This document shows, piece after piece, positions 1-12,949 of a stretch of DNA of 64,000 nucleotides. Below the pieces are notes generated by a model. It saw nothing but the letters and a program-made list of their open reading frames with translations, had not been told where the DNA came from and did not search any database. Positions within the stretch are counted from its first letter, which is position 1; each line of letters opens with the position of its first letter. Made by a program: the position numbers and the translations under genes. The stretch comes from Paragordius varius (lineage: Eukaryota; Nematomorpha), in contig OZ176057.1 in the NCBI GenBank assembly GCA_964247055.1, positions 186,001 through 250,000 of the forward strand, given 5' to 3'.

Positions 1-205
1 TATTAAATTTATTTGTATTTTGTCATAATTTTAACTGTTACTTGGACAATACTACCTTATAGTCCCTATACATAAGGATCATCTTAAAAAAAATACGACA
101 ATAATAGAACTTTATTTTGTTCGAAAAACTCATTTTTGCTTTAAAAACTAGGCTATTTTAATTTTTAGTTTTAGCATATGATTTACTATAAAAAATTCGT
201 TTCGA

Positions 206-3200
206 ATGTGTTTAAAATTATTTTACTGCATGTCTCAAAAATTTAACACGGGAGGTATGAAGAATGTCTGCACTTTTAACATAATCGATAAAAATTTAGG
301 TATATCTAAAATTATTGTAGGAATTTATGCAATTGAATTAAACAGACCAACTGTAAAAAATGCCTTAAACTTAGAAATGCTCGATTTAGTACTGCTAATT
401 TAATCCATTTCATCTCAAATAAAGCTAATATTAAATATGTAGTTTTATTAGTTTGAAGATATATTATATAATATAGCTGTCGAATCACGTTGAAACCGCT
501 TCAAAGGAAACTAATTGTCATGCAATCATCTTACGTAGCCTTGTTCCCGGTGTTTTTTGCTCAGGTCTTTTTCCCATTAATAAAATTTAATTTTTAAGAA
601 AAAAGAACTTATTTAATATTGGCTCTACTTTTTCTACCTAGTAGACTTCTTTTTAAGCTTTTGCAGATTTTATTTGGATCAGTAAACCACGAACAAGGAA
701 TAATTTTAGATGATGAATTTTGTGAAAATTTGTTTTGATTATTTAATGATAGCTGTGGACGAGTATTAACCTTATTTTTTATTTAAATTTGTTTTATTTG
801 AATATTACAATGACAATTATTTTTTGGATTAGTTGTAGATAGGGAATTGTTTTTTAAGTTCAAGGTGCTGGCTGGCCTTGTTGGAAACACATGTTGAAAA
901 TTTCTTACGAATTATTTTTAAATTTTTCCATTTTTATCTGGGAATTTTATTCTAAATATAAGTGTAACATAATCAGATACTGTGAATGATTTGCAATCTC
1001 CACATCTAATAAGATGTTCATTTACTTTTATTGTTAGAAAGCTGATTCTTAAACGATATTTTTGTCTTAATAGAAACCAGAATGAGGATATTCGTAGCCA
1101 TCATTAAAAATTCAAATTTACTGGTTATATAAATATTATGCTTTTGTTAATAAAATATTGATTTTTTTCAACTTGGTTATTTCTATATTGATTGTTATTT
1201 GTAGCAATATAATATTTTGATTACTTTTTAGGGGCAGATCTTAAAGAAAGAATATCTATGCCAATAGAACGGGTCGGAGATCATGTTCAAAAAATGCGCA
1301 ATCTTTTCCAACGTTTCTATCGACTTCCTCAATTAACCATTGCGGCTTTAGATGGTTCAGCTTTTGGTGGGGGTTTAGAATTGGCCCTATCAGCTGATAT
1401 GAGAATAACCAGTATTTAATATACTTTTTATTTATTGTAAAGAGAGAATGTTAAATAAATCGGTTAAAAAACGACCATTTTTATCCTTTACTTATAGTTT
1501 TTGCAAAAAAGAAAAACTCTATCGCATATTTTAACATAAATCATAAAGGTTATCTTTAATATCTTATTAGAATTTTTAATTTTTACAGTATAGAAACTTA
1601 AACGTTTTAATATATATCACTTTAGCTGACACTTCTAAGCTTGGTTTAGTTGAAACGAAATTAGGCATCATTCCTGGAGCTGGTATAGAACGAAGAATTT
1701 AATAATTAAATTTATATATAAATTTTAATATTATCATTTAGGTTCATTTAGTTCAAATGTTACTAAATTTTTGCGCTTAGTAAAGCCTTTAGCAGAGTGC
1801 TTTTCAACGCGAATAATTTGGAGAATTTAATTAAATAATAAAACTTAAAACAAATCGTAGAATTTCTGGTGCGAATTATCATAATTTGAATATGGAAAAA
1901 ATATTTTAAAAATGGAGAAAGGATCTCATTGATTGAAAGTATAATATAAAATATTTTACATTTCATCTTGGATTTTTTTGAGGGGCGCAACAATTTTAAT
2001 TTCAATTTGTCAAGGCCTGAACAAAAAAAGAGCACTGCTTTAGATTAATATTGTAAGCCGGAACGCATAAATTAAATAATGAAATTATTATTTTTATGTT
2101 TAAAGAGCTTTTACTTTTCCTAAAACTACCCATCTTTAAAAATTATTTTCCCTTTTTATCAATTGAGGTGGAACCCAAAGATTAGCAAGACTGATTGGTA
2201 CTCTTAAAGCAAAAGAACTCATTTTCTCCGCTTCTATTGTTGATGGACAATTAGCCGAACAGCTTGGTTTAGTTAATCAATCCATCAAAATTGACCACAC
2301 ATCTAAGACAGATTTTAATTCAAAAACTTAACTTAAACCCTTTTGGAACCACCAAATATTTTTAAACAAAATTATTATGCTTATTTTAGAGGCGGTTCCG
2401 ATTAACGATTAAGGAATATGTTTATTTTAAAAGTTACTTTCCAAGTTTTTACCTGAATCTCTATTAATCGAATTCCTTTGTTTTGGTATATGCAGTAAAA
2501 GTAGAATTTATACGGGCAAAACTTAAAAATTTAAAGGCAAACATTTTTTTTCAAAAGACAACAATACTTTCTTAATCTCGAATTTTTAATTATAACTCAT
2601 TGTAAAAATTTGGTAATTATGAAACAGAGATGTATATGCAAACATAATCAATTATATATATAACGATTTTGACTAAATAATTATAAAGGAAAATTTTAGA
2701 TTTAAAAAGTATGGTTGTCTTTTGAGGAAAAATATTTATCTTTTTTTACGTTTTGCTTGTTTATCCATAATTGGACTTTCCTGACATTTTTTGGAATATA
2801 TAAAACAAATGACCATATTTTTAGGTCATAAATATTACTTTGAACCGGTGAAAAATAGTAAATATGTCTATATCCGATTATATTACAAATTTTTAATCAT
2901 TTTTTTTATAATTATAGCTCATTTATTATAATAGAGAATTCAAACGAACATAGGAATGTCATTTTCCCAGCTTACGAAAGATCCCTGGAATTAGCAACTC
3001 AAATTTTGCAAAATTGTGTAAATTCAGCTAAATTTATATCCAAATATATTATTTACCTTAATGTAACATTCAAAACAGGTTTTTTGAATGAAATAATTAA
3101 TTAAGCTTGTGTTAATCGATTTTTTTCTATTGATTTAGGACAAATCATATAACCTTTGGTCTTCTAAATTATACTTGTAAAACTTTTTTGTGCTTTATTT

Positions 3201-3442
3201 TTGTAGAGTCCTCTGAGTATTCGTTGTGCTAAAAAAGCCATAGATGAAGGAATGGACACAACAATAGAAAATGGTTTAGAAATTGAAAGAACTTGTTATG
3301 AATCTGTACGTAAAATTCCAATAAATTTTAAACAATTTTTTATAATAAATTTCATAAAATTTAGGTCATTTATTCAAACGACAGATTGGAAGGCTTAAAG
3401 GCATTTACCGAAAAAAGTAAACCAATTTTTAAAGGGAATTAA
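206..3442 (+). CDS. AUH: AUH-type enoyl-CoA hydratase (methylglutaconyl-CoA hydratase), spliced
   Basis: Mitochondrial crotonase-fold hydratase; human AUH hydrates 3-methylglutaconyl-CoA in leucine breakdown and binds AU-rich RNA. Exons by reading frame and GT/AG sites: 206-388, 477-564, 1232-1411, 1626-1682, 2168-2271, 2937-3017, 3207-3305, 3365-3442. The spliced frame is continuous at about 289 residues. Visible family motifs are [13 protein letters not shown] (oxyanion region), [10 protein letters not shown] (first catalytic Glu), [18 protein letters not shown] (second catalytic Glu) and the C-terminal [15 protein letters not shown]. The start at 206 is tentative: an in-frame stop lies at 179, and the 20 or so residues before the hydratase core could be a short import signal, but an upstream exon outside the window is possible. 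The 2271/2937 junction is also the least certain. The 665-bp intron there holds a MITE; the last intron is 59 bp. AATAAA-like sites follow the stop near 3460. Confidence 0.9.
2493..2775. mobile_element. Tc1/mariner-type MITE (CAGTAAAAA family) in AUH intron
   Basis: Left arm starts CAGTAAAAGTAGAATTTATA near 2493. The right arm, with AGTATGGTTGTCTTTTG and a TTTTTACGTTTTG-like core, runs to about 2775. The arms are diverged. Confidence 0.7.
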
Positions 3443-4437
3443 TTAATTGATATTGTTTTATTAATAAATTTATTTATATAAACATGAAGATATTTATCAG
3501 TTAGTTTTGTTAGATAAAAAGCGTGATGATGAATGTCCTTTTTAATTATTAGACACAAAGTATACGTTGTTAGCGAAATTTAAATAATTCCACTTGATGT
3601 GGGAATCTATTGTGTTAAATTTAAAAAATTACTTCTTGACCTTTTTTGATGTGTAAAAAAACTAATGAAACATTTATCGATCACAGACAGCCCTTATATT
3701 GTTGTGTGATTAACTTTTAGGCCTATAATAATTATTTATAAAGACGGGTATAATCAGTAAAAAAAATTTCATTTATTAATATTTTGAAAAATTCATACTT
3801 CTGCCTAATCTAATTTATTATTCTGAATATCATATGTTATATAGTATTATAGCCAATTTAAAGAAATAGAATATTTGATTGTCATGAAATATGAGAGCCC
3901 TAAAGTAGGTAGATATCAAGCAAAAAGTTTTAAAAATATTTCCTAAAAATTAAGCTATTATAAGTTATCATCTTGGATATAGGGTAATAATTTGAAATGA
4001 ATTTATAGCATTTTTTATTCAATATTGAGCGAAATTTAGAGTAATTTACACTGCAAAGACAACGTGTTAAAATTAAAATTTTTAAAAAAATTAACCATAT
4101 CTTCTCTTAATTCCCTGTAAATTTAAGTCATCTCTTTATGGGAAACGGGGATTTATCTCAATTATATAACTTTTGCAATTATATAATTTATGTAGGAAAT
4201 ATCTTGCAATATGGCGTAACTATACATACGAAATAGCTAAAACAACGATATCTAGGTTATGAAAAGTATGGTTGTTTTAATAAAAAATTTGTCTTTTATT
4301 TTAATGTTTTGACTGTCAAATGTTTGGTATAATAGGATTTTTAATCTAGTTAAATAATTGTTTTAAGCATGAGCTTCTTTAACTTGCGCAACAATCATTT
4401 TATTAAATTTAATGTTTTTTTAATTTTAACAATAATT
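3443..4437. other. Intergenic, no gene seen
   Basis: AT-rich sequence between the AUH stop and the satellite. The only recognisable element is one arm of the CAGTAAAAA MITE at about 4258-4322. No credible exon on either strand. Confidence 0.6.
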
Positions 4438-4439
4438 CA

Positions 4440-7400
4440 CCTTCATCCATCCTAATACTGAAAAGGGGTGGTTTCGGTGGTGGATGTAAACTCAATATAC
4501 GATAATCCATTAAGACAGTTGCATCAATCAGGTCCAAGTCTTACAAAAAACCGTCCGGCAAAATCTGTTCAAATTGGTTCTCAGCCAAATCAACCACTAT
4601 TCTTAACTCCATCTATCCTAATACTGAAAAGGGGTGGTTTCGGTGGCGGATGGATGTAAACTAAATATACGAATATCCATTAAGACAGTTGCATCAATCA
4701 GGTCCAAGTCTTACAAAAAACCGTCCGGCAAAATCTGTTCAAATTGGTTCTCAGCCAAATCAACCAAACTTCTTAACTCCATCTATCCTAATACTGAAAA
4801 GGGGTGGTTTCGGTGGCGGATGGATGTAAATTCAATATACGAATATCCATTAAGACAGTTGCATCAATCAGGTCCAAGTCTTACAAAAAACCGTCCGGCA
4901 AAATCTGTTCAAATTGGTTCTCAGCCAAATCAACCAACCTTCTTAACTCCATCTATCCTAATACTGAAAAGGGGTGGTTTCGGTGGCGGATGGATGTAAA
5001 CTCAATATACGAATATCCATTAAGACAGTTGCATCAATCAGGTCCAAGTCTTACAAAAAACCGTCCGGCAAAATCTGTTCAAATTGGTTCTCAGCCAAAT
5101 CAACCACCATTCTTAACTCCATCTATCCTAATACTGAAAAGGGGTGGTTTCGGTGGCGGATGGATGTAAACTCAATATACGAATATCCATTAAGACAGTT
5201 GCATCAATCAGGTCCAAGTCTTACAAAAAACCGTCCGGCAAAATCTGTTCAAATTGGTTCTCAGCCAAATCAACCAACCTTCTTAACTCCATCTATCCTA
5301 ATACTGAAAAGGGGTGGTTTCGGTGGCGGATGGATTTAAACTCAATATACGAATATCCATTAAGACAGTTACATCAATCAGGTCCAAGTCTTACAAAAAA
5401 CCGTCCGGCAAAATCTGTTCAAATTGGTTCTCAGCCAAATCAACCACCATTCTTAACTCCATCTATCCTAAAACTGAAAAGGGGTGGTTTCGGTGGCGGA
5501 TGGATTTAAACTCAATATACGAATATCCATTAAGACAGTTGCATCAATCAGGTCCAAGTCTTACAAAAAACCGTCCGGCAAAATCTGTTCAAATTGGTTC
5601 TCAGCCAAATCAACCACCATTCTTAACTCCATCTATCCTAATACTGAAAAGGGGTGGTTTCGGTGGCGGATGGATGTAAACTCAATATACGAATATCCAT
5701 TAAGACAGTTGCATCAATCAGGTCCAAGTCTTACAAAAAACCGTCCGGCAAAATCTGTTCAAATTGGTTCTCAGCCAAATCAACCAACCTTCTTAACTCC
5801 ATCTATCCTAATACTGAAAAGGGGTGGTTTCGGTGGCGGATGGATGTAAACTCAATATACGAATATCCATTAAGACCGTTGCATCAATCAGGTCCAAATC
5901 TTACAAAAAACCGTCCGGCAAAATCTGTTCAAATTGGTTCTCAGCCAAATCAACCAACCTTCTTAACTCCATCTATCCTAATACTGAAAAGGGGTGGTTT
6001 CGGTGGCGGATGGATGTAAACTCAATATACGAATATCCATTAAGACCGTTGCATCAATCAGGTCCAAATCTTACAAAAAACCGTCCGGCAAAATCTGTTC
6101 AAATTGGTTCTCAGCCAAATCAACCACCATTCTTAACTCCATCTATCCTAATACTGAAAAGGGGTGGTTTCGGTGGCGGATGGATGTAAACTCAATATAC
6201 GAATATCCATTAAGACAGTTGCATCAATCAGGTCCAAGTCTTACAAAAAACCGTCCGGCAAAATCTGTTCAAATTGGTTCTCAGCCAAATCAACCAACCT
6301 TCTTAACTCCATCTATCCTAATACTGAAAAGGGGTGGTTTCGGTGGCGGATGGATGTAAACTCAATATACGAATATCCATTAAGACCGTTGCATCAATCA
6401 GGTCCAAATCTTACAAAAAACCGTCCGGCAAAATCTGTTCAAATTGGTTCTCAGCCAAATCAACCACCATTCTTAACTCCATCTATCCTAATACTGAAAA
6501 GGGGTGGTTTCGGTGGCGGATGGATGTAAACTCAATATACGAATATCCATTAAGACAGTTGCATCAATCAGGTTCTTACAAAAAACCGTCCGGCAAAATC
6601 TGTTCAAATTGGTTCTCAGCCAAATCAACCAACCTTCTTAACTCCATCTATCCTAATACTGAAAAGGGGTGGTTTCGGTGGCGGATGGATGTAAACTCAA
6701 TATACGAATATCCATTAAGACAGTTGCATCAATCAGGTCCAAGTCTTACAAAAAACCGTCCGGCAAAATCTGTTCAAATTGGTTCTCAGCCAAATCAACC
6801 ACCATTCTTAACTCCATCTATCCTAATACTGAAAAGGGGTGGTTTCGGTGGCGGATGGATGTATGCTCAATATACGAATATTCATTAAGACAGGGTCATC
6901 AATCAGGTCCAAGTCTTACAAAAAACCGTCCGGCAAAATCTGTTCAAATTGGTTCTCAGCCAAATCAACCAACCTTCTTAACTCCATCTATCCTAATACT
7001 GAAAAGGGGTGGTTTCGGTGGCGGATGGATGTAAACTCAATATACGAATATCCATTAAGACCGTTGCATCAATCAGGTCCAAGTCTTACAAAAAACCGTC
7101 CGGCAAAATCTGTTCAAATTGGTTCTCAGCCATATCAACCACCATTCTTAACTCCATCTATCCTAATACTGAAAAGGGGTGGTTTCGGTGGCGGATGGAT
7201 GTAAACTCAATATACGAATATCCATTAAGACAGTTGCATCAATCAGGTCCAAGTCTTACAAAAAACCGTCCGGCAAAATCTGTTCAAATTGGTTCTCAGC
7301 CAAATCAACCAACCTTCCTAACTCCATCTATCCTAATACTGAAAAGGGGTGGTTTCGGTGGCGGATGGATGTAAACTCAATATACGAATATCCATTAAGA

Positions 7401-7882
7401 CAGTTGCATCAATCAGGTCCAAGTCTTACAAAAAACCGTCCGGCAAAATCTGTTCAAATTGGTTCTCAGCCATATCAACCACCATTCTTAACTCCATCTA
7501 TCCTAATACTGAAAAGGGGTGGTTTCGGTGGCGGATGGATGTAAACTCAATATACGAATATCCATTAAGACAGTTGCATCAATCAGGTCCAAGTCTTACA
7601 AAAAACCGTCCGGCAAAATCTGTTCAAATTGGTTCTCAGCCAAATCAACCACCATTCTTAACTCCATCTATCCTAATACTGAAAAGGGGTGGTTTCGGTG
7701 GCGGATGGATGTAAACTCAATATACGAATATCCATTAAGACAGTTGCATCAATCAGGTCCAAGTCTTACAAAAAACCGTCCGGCAAAATCTGTTCAAATT
7801 GGTTCTCAGCCAAATCAACCAACCTTCCTAACTCCATCTATCCTAATACTGAAAAGCGGTGGTTTCGGTGGCGGATGGATCC
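4440..7882. repeat. 170-bp satellite array, about 20 units
   Basis: Head-to-tail units of 170 bp, visibly richer in G+C than the flanks, each with TACAAAAAACCGTCCGGC and GGGGTGGTTTCGGTGGCGG. Units are nearly identical. The variable site after CAAATCAACCA is mostly ACCTT or CCATT, and the two types alternate over much of the array, giving a partial 340-bp period. One unit near 6573 lacks 5 bp. The first unit (from about 4440) and the last (ending at about 7882) are diverged at the edges. Because 170 is not a multiple of 3, each reading frame closes after about two units, so the overlapping 121-codon frames are not a protein. The near-identity suggests recent amplification or homogenisation. 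Confidence 0.95.
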
Positions 7883-8390
7883 AAATCATAATAATAAGAT
7901 TATCTATGTAGACCAACATCAAAAACATCTAATGCTTTAAGACATTTTCCTTTTCATATAAATCCAATACTCACTGTAAATACTTATTTACAAAAAAATT
8001 TTGTTATAACTATTATTTAATTAATGTTTTATTATTCAAACCCCCAAAAATGGGGTCACTATATCATCAAAAAAATAAATAATATAATCATATATAATAT
8101 ATTGAGATATGGTATGGTTATTTTTTACAATCTATTTTTCGTATCTTGTCAGTGATGAATTAGAGCAGATAGCGATTCCGATACCCTTTATTTTTTAGAA
8201 CACTAATATTTTTTACAATTGATATCAAAGTTATTGGCAAGATTTATTTTATAAATTAAAACTAAAACAGTTGTTCTTAAAAAATAAAAATTATAGACAA
8301 AACGTAGCAGCTGCGAAGATATTTGTGTTGGATGCCCCTGTAATAGAGCTTTTTGACTTTATATGCTAATATGTGTATATATATATATAT
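7883..8390. other. AT-rich spacer, no gene seen
   Basis: Sequence between the satellite and the next MITE. Nothing recognised, apart from a short poly-C/A patch at 8041-8056. Confidence 0.5.
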
Positions 8391-8484
8391 AGTATAAATT
8401 GACATTATACGAAAACGTTAAATATAAAAACAAATATTTTTTCCTAAAAAACAGAAAAACATTTTTATCTAAATTAAAAATATA

Positions 8485-8518
<34 letters not shown>

Positions 8519-8659
8519 TGGTAACACGCTCCTTTATATATTTTATAATTGTAAATAAATATATAGAGGAATTTAGATTTAAAAAAGTATGGTAGTCTTT
8601 TAGAAAAACTAATTGTCTTTATAATTTTATGTTTTGTCCATATAATTTCAGTTTTTACT
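8391..8659. mobile_element. Tc1/mariner-type MITE (CAGTAAAAA family)
   Basis: Inverted arms with AAAACGTTAAATATAAAAAC at the left and AGTATGGTAGTCTTTTAG through TTTCAGTTTTTACT at the right. An (AT)n tract sits in the middle (about 8490-8515). Confidence 0.75.
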
Positions 8660-8754
8660 ATATATATGTACATATTTAATATGTGTGTAATTGTGAGCAT
8701 GCAAAATAGTTATAAATTCATTATATTATTTAAATTTAAAATATTTGGATGTAA

Positions 8755-9247
8755 ACCAATTGCATTGCAAGAATGTCCTTTAACACTTCAAATTGGTCCT
8801 TAAACCTTTTTGTTTTGTTTTTAACTTTTATCAATCAAATCTTGTATCATTCATCTATTTTATCATTTTTAATTTATTTTTTTTATTAACATGAACTTAA
8901 GATCACTATCGACTTTTGATTATTCACAAACCATATATCTTTAAAAGTATTTTAAATATTTGCAAGTTAGCACTTTAAAAATATATATGTTTTTTGTATT
9001 ATTATTTCCAAATTTTCATTAATTTATAAGTTAATAATTTTATTAAATTGGAAAAAATTAGTTATTTGAATTAAATTTTATTTTTAAATAAATAAATATA
9101 TAAATAAATGAAGGAAATTGGGTTAAAAAATATGATAAAAAAACCATGCAAAAATTATGGTCAAATCAATAAAAATTTTAAGTACCAACTTGAAGTATTC
9201 AAGGACCAACTTGAAGTGTTTAAGGACACTCCTTAAGTTTACATGGT
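8755..9247. mobile_element. MITE with 21-bp tandem-repeat ends (CCATTTACAC family), diverged copy
   Basis: Left end CCAATTGCATTGCAAGAATG with AATTGGTCCTTAAA. The right end has two ACCAACTTGAAGT units and closes with a TTTACATGG variant. It matches the copies at 16400 and 61558, with fewer tandem units. Confidence 0.75.
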
Positions 9248-9249
9248 AT

Positions 9250-9940
9250 TTACGCAAAAACATACAACTTATATAAGCACCACAACGGGACATGAATTAT
9301 TATGATATTTAAGTTTAGTTGTTTTAAAAATTAACTCTATTGACTTTTTATATAGTTTTTTTAAACGACATTTCTCTAATTATTTGAAACATATTAGTTT
9401 AGTTACATTTGCATAATTGGGTATTATATATTTTTTAACACGTATAACAATAAATTACTATCATATTAATTCTACTAAGTACTAAATCTTATAATTAACA
9501 TATCACAATTTTTTGCTAGGTATTATTTGGGTAAATTTCATATTTGGTTCAAATTAAGTAAGGTGAGATGAACTCTAATGAGTTTTGATGTCTAAGCTTT
9601 GCATTTTTTCTTCGTGAAACCCAAATCTATATTACATAAAATACAGTAAAATAATGGATAAAGGTAAACTTAAAAAGCCTAATTTTTTGATTTTTACTTA
9701 TTTTACCAACATACATGATTACAATTTTAAAACATATATTGGATGTCTTACAAAATTAACATCTCGTTTTTTTTTGCAACAGAAAATAAAATGTAAGAGA
9801 AAGAATAATATTAAAGTAATATAGTTGTTAGTCTTTATGAAAACTTTAAATTTTTTATGTTTCTTTATAATTTCATTTTTATATATACAAATAAAGTAAA
9901 AATTGGGAATATACAGAAAAAACTCCTCTAAACAATATAA
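9250..9940. other. AT-rich spacer, no gene seen
   Basis: No feature recognised on either strand. Confidence 0.5.
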
Positions 9941-9942
9941 AT

Positions 9943-10480
9943 ATGAGCACGGGAAAGGGCTTCTCATGCTCTACAAAATACCACAATGCCTGCAGTTACA
10001 AAATCGATAAAGCGGGAACTGGCGCTATAACCAGAGCCCTCACTAACAACGACACAAAAATGATGGACTTACAACGTATGATATACTATCGATATCTAAA
10101 TGCGGGGAGGAAACTTAGTTGGCCCCGTAAGGCAATTTCCTAGGTTTGAAAGCCAAATAAATTTCCCTATTAAATCTAGGATCGCATTTACTCCTCGGAG
10201 TTAAGAGGTTTATTTTAAGGGCATAATATTGTAAAACTTTGCCTCATTTTTAAAATAATGATAACTACAACTAAAATGATTTTAAAACGACAAACTTTTA
10301 AATATGCGAGGTGGAATGTAGGATCTCTATAAAACAAAACGATAGATGTTTTGAAAAGCTTAAATTATTACAAATTGATGTATGTTGCATACAAGAAACA
10401 AGGTACTCTGGAAGCGGCAACACCGCTGGTGAGTACAAATGTTTTTATCAGGGGGGAAATAAGGCGACAGGAGGTATTTT
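9943..10480 (+). pseudogene. Decayed non-LTR retrotransposon (LINE) endonuclease fragment
   Basis: From about 10303 the sequence reads as the start of a LINE apurinic-like endonuclease. The first piece is RWNVGSL; after a frame change come FEKLKLLQIDVCCIQETRYS and GEYKCFYQGGNKATGG. QET is the usual catalytic glutamate motif of the endonuclease/exonuclease/phosphatase fold. The reading frame therefore needs at least one frameshift, and there is a stop directly after GSL. The open stretch 9943-10143 just upstream may be part of the same element but is not recognisable. No reverse transcriptase follows; the sequence passes into a degenerate repeated block. A dead 5'-side fragment. Confidence 0.65.
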
Positions 10481-11540
10481 CCGTAAAAACGCAAAAAAAT
10501 TTTTAAGCGCTTTTTTTGTATTATTTAGTTTTGAAGCCATTCCAAAAACTGTTAATAACATAAGGAATGCATGATGATTCGAGTTACTACCCTATAAAGA
10601 CAAAATTTTATACGAACGTCTTTTTTATATTGGCCTCTGGGTAGGAGGCTACCCGTCAACAACTGCGCCACCATATCGATACAGCGTGATTTGGAGGCAA
10701 ATTTTAGAAAACTTATCAGGCCATATGAGTTCAATAAGGGCTTGAAATATTATCCTAAAAAGGCAAAAATTTGAGTAGAGCGGTTTTATTAAATTACCCC
10801 TTAATTAGGCCCTTCACCTGAAAAAATGCGCTACCACAGAAAGACTTTTTGGTTTTGGGGCACCACGAGAGCATATCAATCATGATTCCTGGTATTACCC
10901 GAATTAAGGCAAAAAATTTAATCGAGCTTTTTGTTCGCCCCTGGTTAGAGGCTACCCGCGTAATGCGTCACCATCTCGATATAGCATGCCTTTGGGGCCG
11001 AATTTCAGAAAAGCCATAAATCTAATAGGAACAATGGATTCCATGATAATTCCACATAATCCCCATATGAGGGCAGAAATTTTAACCAGCGCTTTCTTAT
11101 ACCTGCTTTGAGTTAGCAGCTAGCCACCAACTGCGCCATTATATAGAAGTTGCGTTGTTTTGGAGCTAATTTACAGAAAATTATGAAGCCATATGAGCTT
11201 AAAAGCTTGAAATATTATCCGTAACTAGGTAAAAAAATCAGGCGTTTTTTTATTAGCCGTTAATTTGGGGCCTTTATGCCCTAAAAATACGCCACATAAT
11301 TTAACGATAATTTAGTGTTGAGGTATTTTTTCTAATAAACCATGAGACGATGGTATCAAAGATGATTACAAATATTTGCCCTATAAAGGCAAAGAATTTA
11401 ACTAGCGCTTTTCCAAATAGGTCTATGGGTAGGAGTCTAGCGGTTTAAAACTGAGACCCATGAGAAAATGGCATAGTTTTGGAGCTAATTTTAAAAAAAT
11501 TAAGAAGCCATACGAGTTCAGTTAAACACATTTCTAAGGA
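10480..11540. repeat. Degenerate tandem module, about four copies
   Basis: A loosely conserved module of about 180 bp recurs at roughly 10563-10745, 10880-11030, 11040-11230 and 11355-11530. Shared blocks are a TACCCTATAAAGGCAAA-like start, a GGTAGGAGGCTACCC-like centre, CAACTGCGCCACCATAT and a CATATGAGTTCAA-like end. Copies are far from identical, so the array is old. The element it belongs to is not identified. Confidence 0.6.
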
Positions 11541-12830
11541 ATTTGTATTATATCATTCTTTCCTTTCAAAAGGGACCACAAATGGTTTATTTTTTAATCC
11601 CTTGATTCTAGCTTGCGAAAACAATTTAAAAAAAATTTTAACCATGATTTTGTAAAACGATAATCTCTTAAATCCAATGATAGTTAAACCTTAATAAGGG
11701 ACAGTATAAATATAGCAATGTAGGGTAAACAATATTTGAGCCTATGCAAAAACTCGTAAAAGATTAATTAAAGACATTCTCCCTTTTTAATATGTTTTTT
11801 ATTATTTTTTATCACCATTACCTCTATTTATTGCAAATTATTAGGAATAATATCGGTGAGACAGCGAAGCGTGACAGGGCCAGCTAGTTTATTTATATAT
11901 TTGTATTATGATGAAAATAAGGTATCTGTTAGTTTACACCTAAATTTTGTATATATCATGTGAATACCGTCAGGATTATGTTAATTTATATTTGTATTGT
12001 TTGATATCATGAAAATTACCTTCAGAAAAAATTGATGTATTATTCTTACACTATCCCTATAATCCAACTGTAACAATCATGTAGATTATATATAATCGTT
12101 GCCAAGAATTAGTTTTTACAAGTTAAATATTTTGTAAAAGTCGGTTTTAAGACAAATTAATATTTTATGGGATTTGTACGGATTGATGGTTAATATTCCA
12201 CGCTTTTATATCCTATTTTGCTTAAATTACATAAATTTTCTCTCATGTAAGATATGAAAATAAAACTATATTAATTTTTTATACACTCACAAATAACAAA
12301 AAATGAAAAAATAAAAAACAATATTTTTTAGTTTTTTTTATATATAAGTTAATAAGTTTTTTTACTGAAAACATGAATTTTAAGAGTTTAATAGTGAGTT
12401 TAGCCGGTAATAACTAAAAAAATTATTTTAATATGTTTCCATAAAATTTTTACTCTATTTTAACTGTGTTAAAAGAAAAACGCCATCTTTTGAGCTGAGA
12501 ATTTATAGAAACCCTAACTATATGATTTTAGGCTATTCATATATTGAAAATATCTCCTTAAATGATAATAAACCATAATATCTCAAATTTTATCATTATT
12601 TTTTGAATTATCCTTAATTATCCTTAATTTTCACTTTTTGTCCGATTTCAATATACTCTCAATATTTCAAAAACTAGCTCTTCAACAAATAAAAATTTTT
12701 GCGGCAAATGAATGCACTGGTCATAAGTCATCTTATGAAAAAAAAATATTTTGTTAAATTTTTTGAACACAGTATATATGTCTGAAATTAAGAATGATAA
12801 ATTATTAATTTATTATAATAATAAACAAAT
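11541..12830. other. AT-rich region with a short GC-rich tail sequence, no gene seen
   Basis: Around 11850-11888 a GC-richer stretch reads GACAGCGAAGCGTGACAGGG and ends CCAGCTAGT. This resembles a transposon terminus (Helitrons end in CTRRT), but no clear hairpin or 5' end was found. The rest is unremarkable. Confidence 0.4.
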
Positions 12831-12946
12831 TTATTCATAATTTGTTGTATCGGGATTCAGAGTGGTAGGTTTTGGATATTCTTTCTTTTTACCAAGATAG
12901 CTGGGTATTGGGGCTCTACTGGGTCCTCCAACGCTATTTGCAGAAC
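12831..12946 (-). CDS. Putative terminal coding exon of an unrecognised gene
   Basis: On the minus strand a 38-codon open stretch follows an AAAAAG acceptor at 12947 and ends in TAA at 12831. It reads from SANSVGGPSRAPIPSYLG to NPDTTNYE. Its composition is protein-like and GC-richer than its surroundings, which makes it stand out as an exon. I do not recognise the family. No convincing upstream exon was found between 12950 and 15000. Confidence 0.4.
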
Positions 12947-12949
12947 CTT

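Noticed and set aside
4440-7882. CENP-B box in the satellite (TTTCGGTGGCGGATGGA)
   Set aside because: The TTCG start fits, but the required A and CGGG core positions do not, so it is not a valid box.
4468-7940. Series of overlapping 121-residue open frames
   Set aside because: They are phase-shifted readings of the 170-bp satellite. Each ends after two units, and no unit codes in one continuous frame.
11850-11888. Helitron 3' end (CTAGT)
   Set aside because: No convincing hairpin just upstream and no matching 5' TC end found; kept only as a remark.
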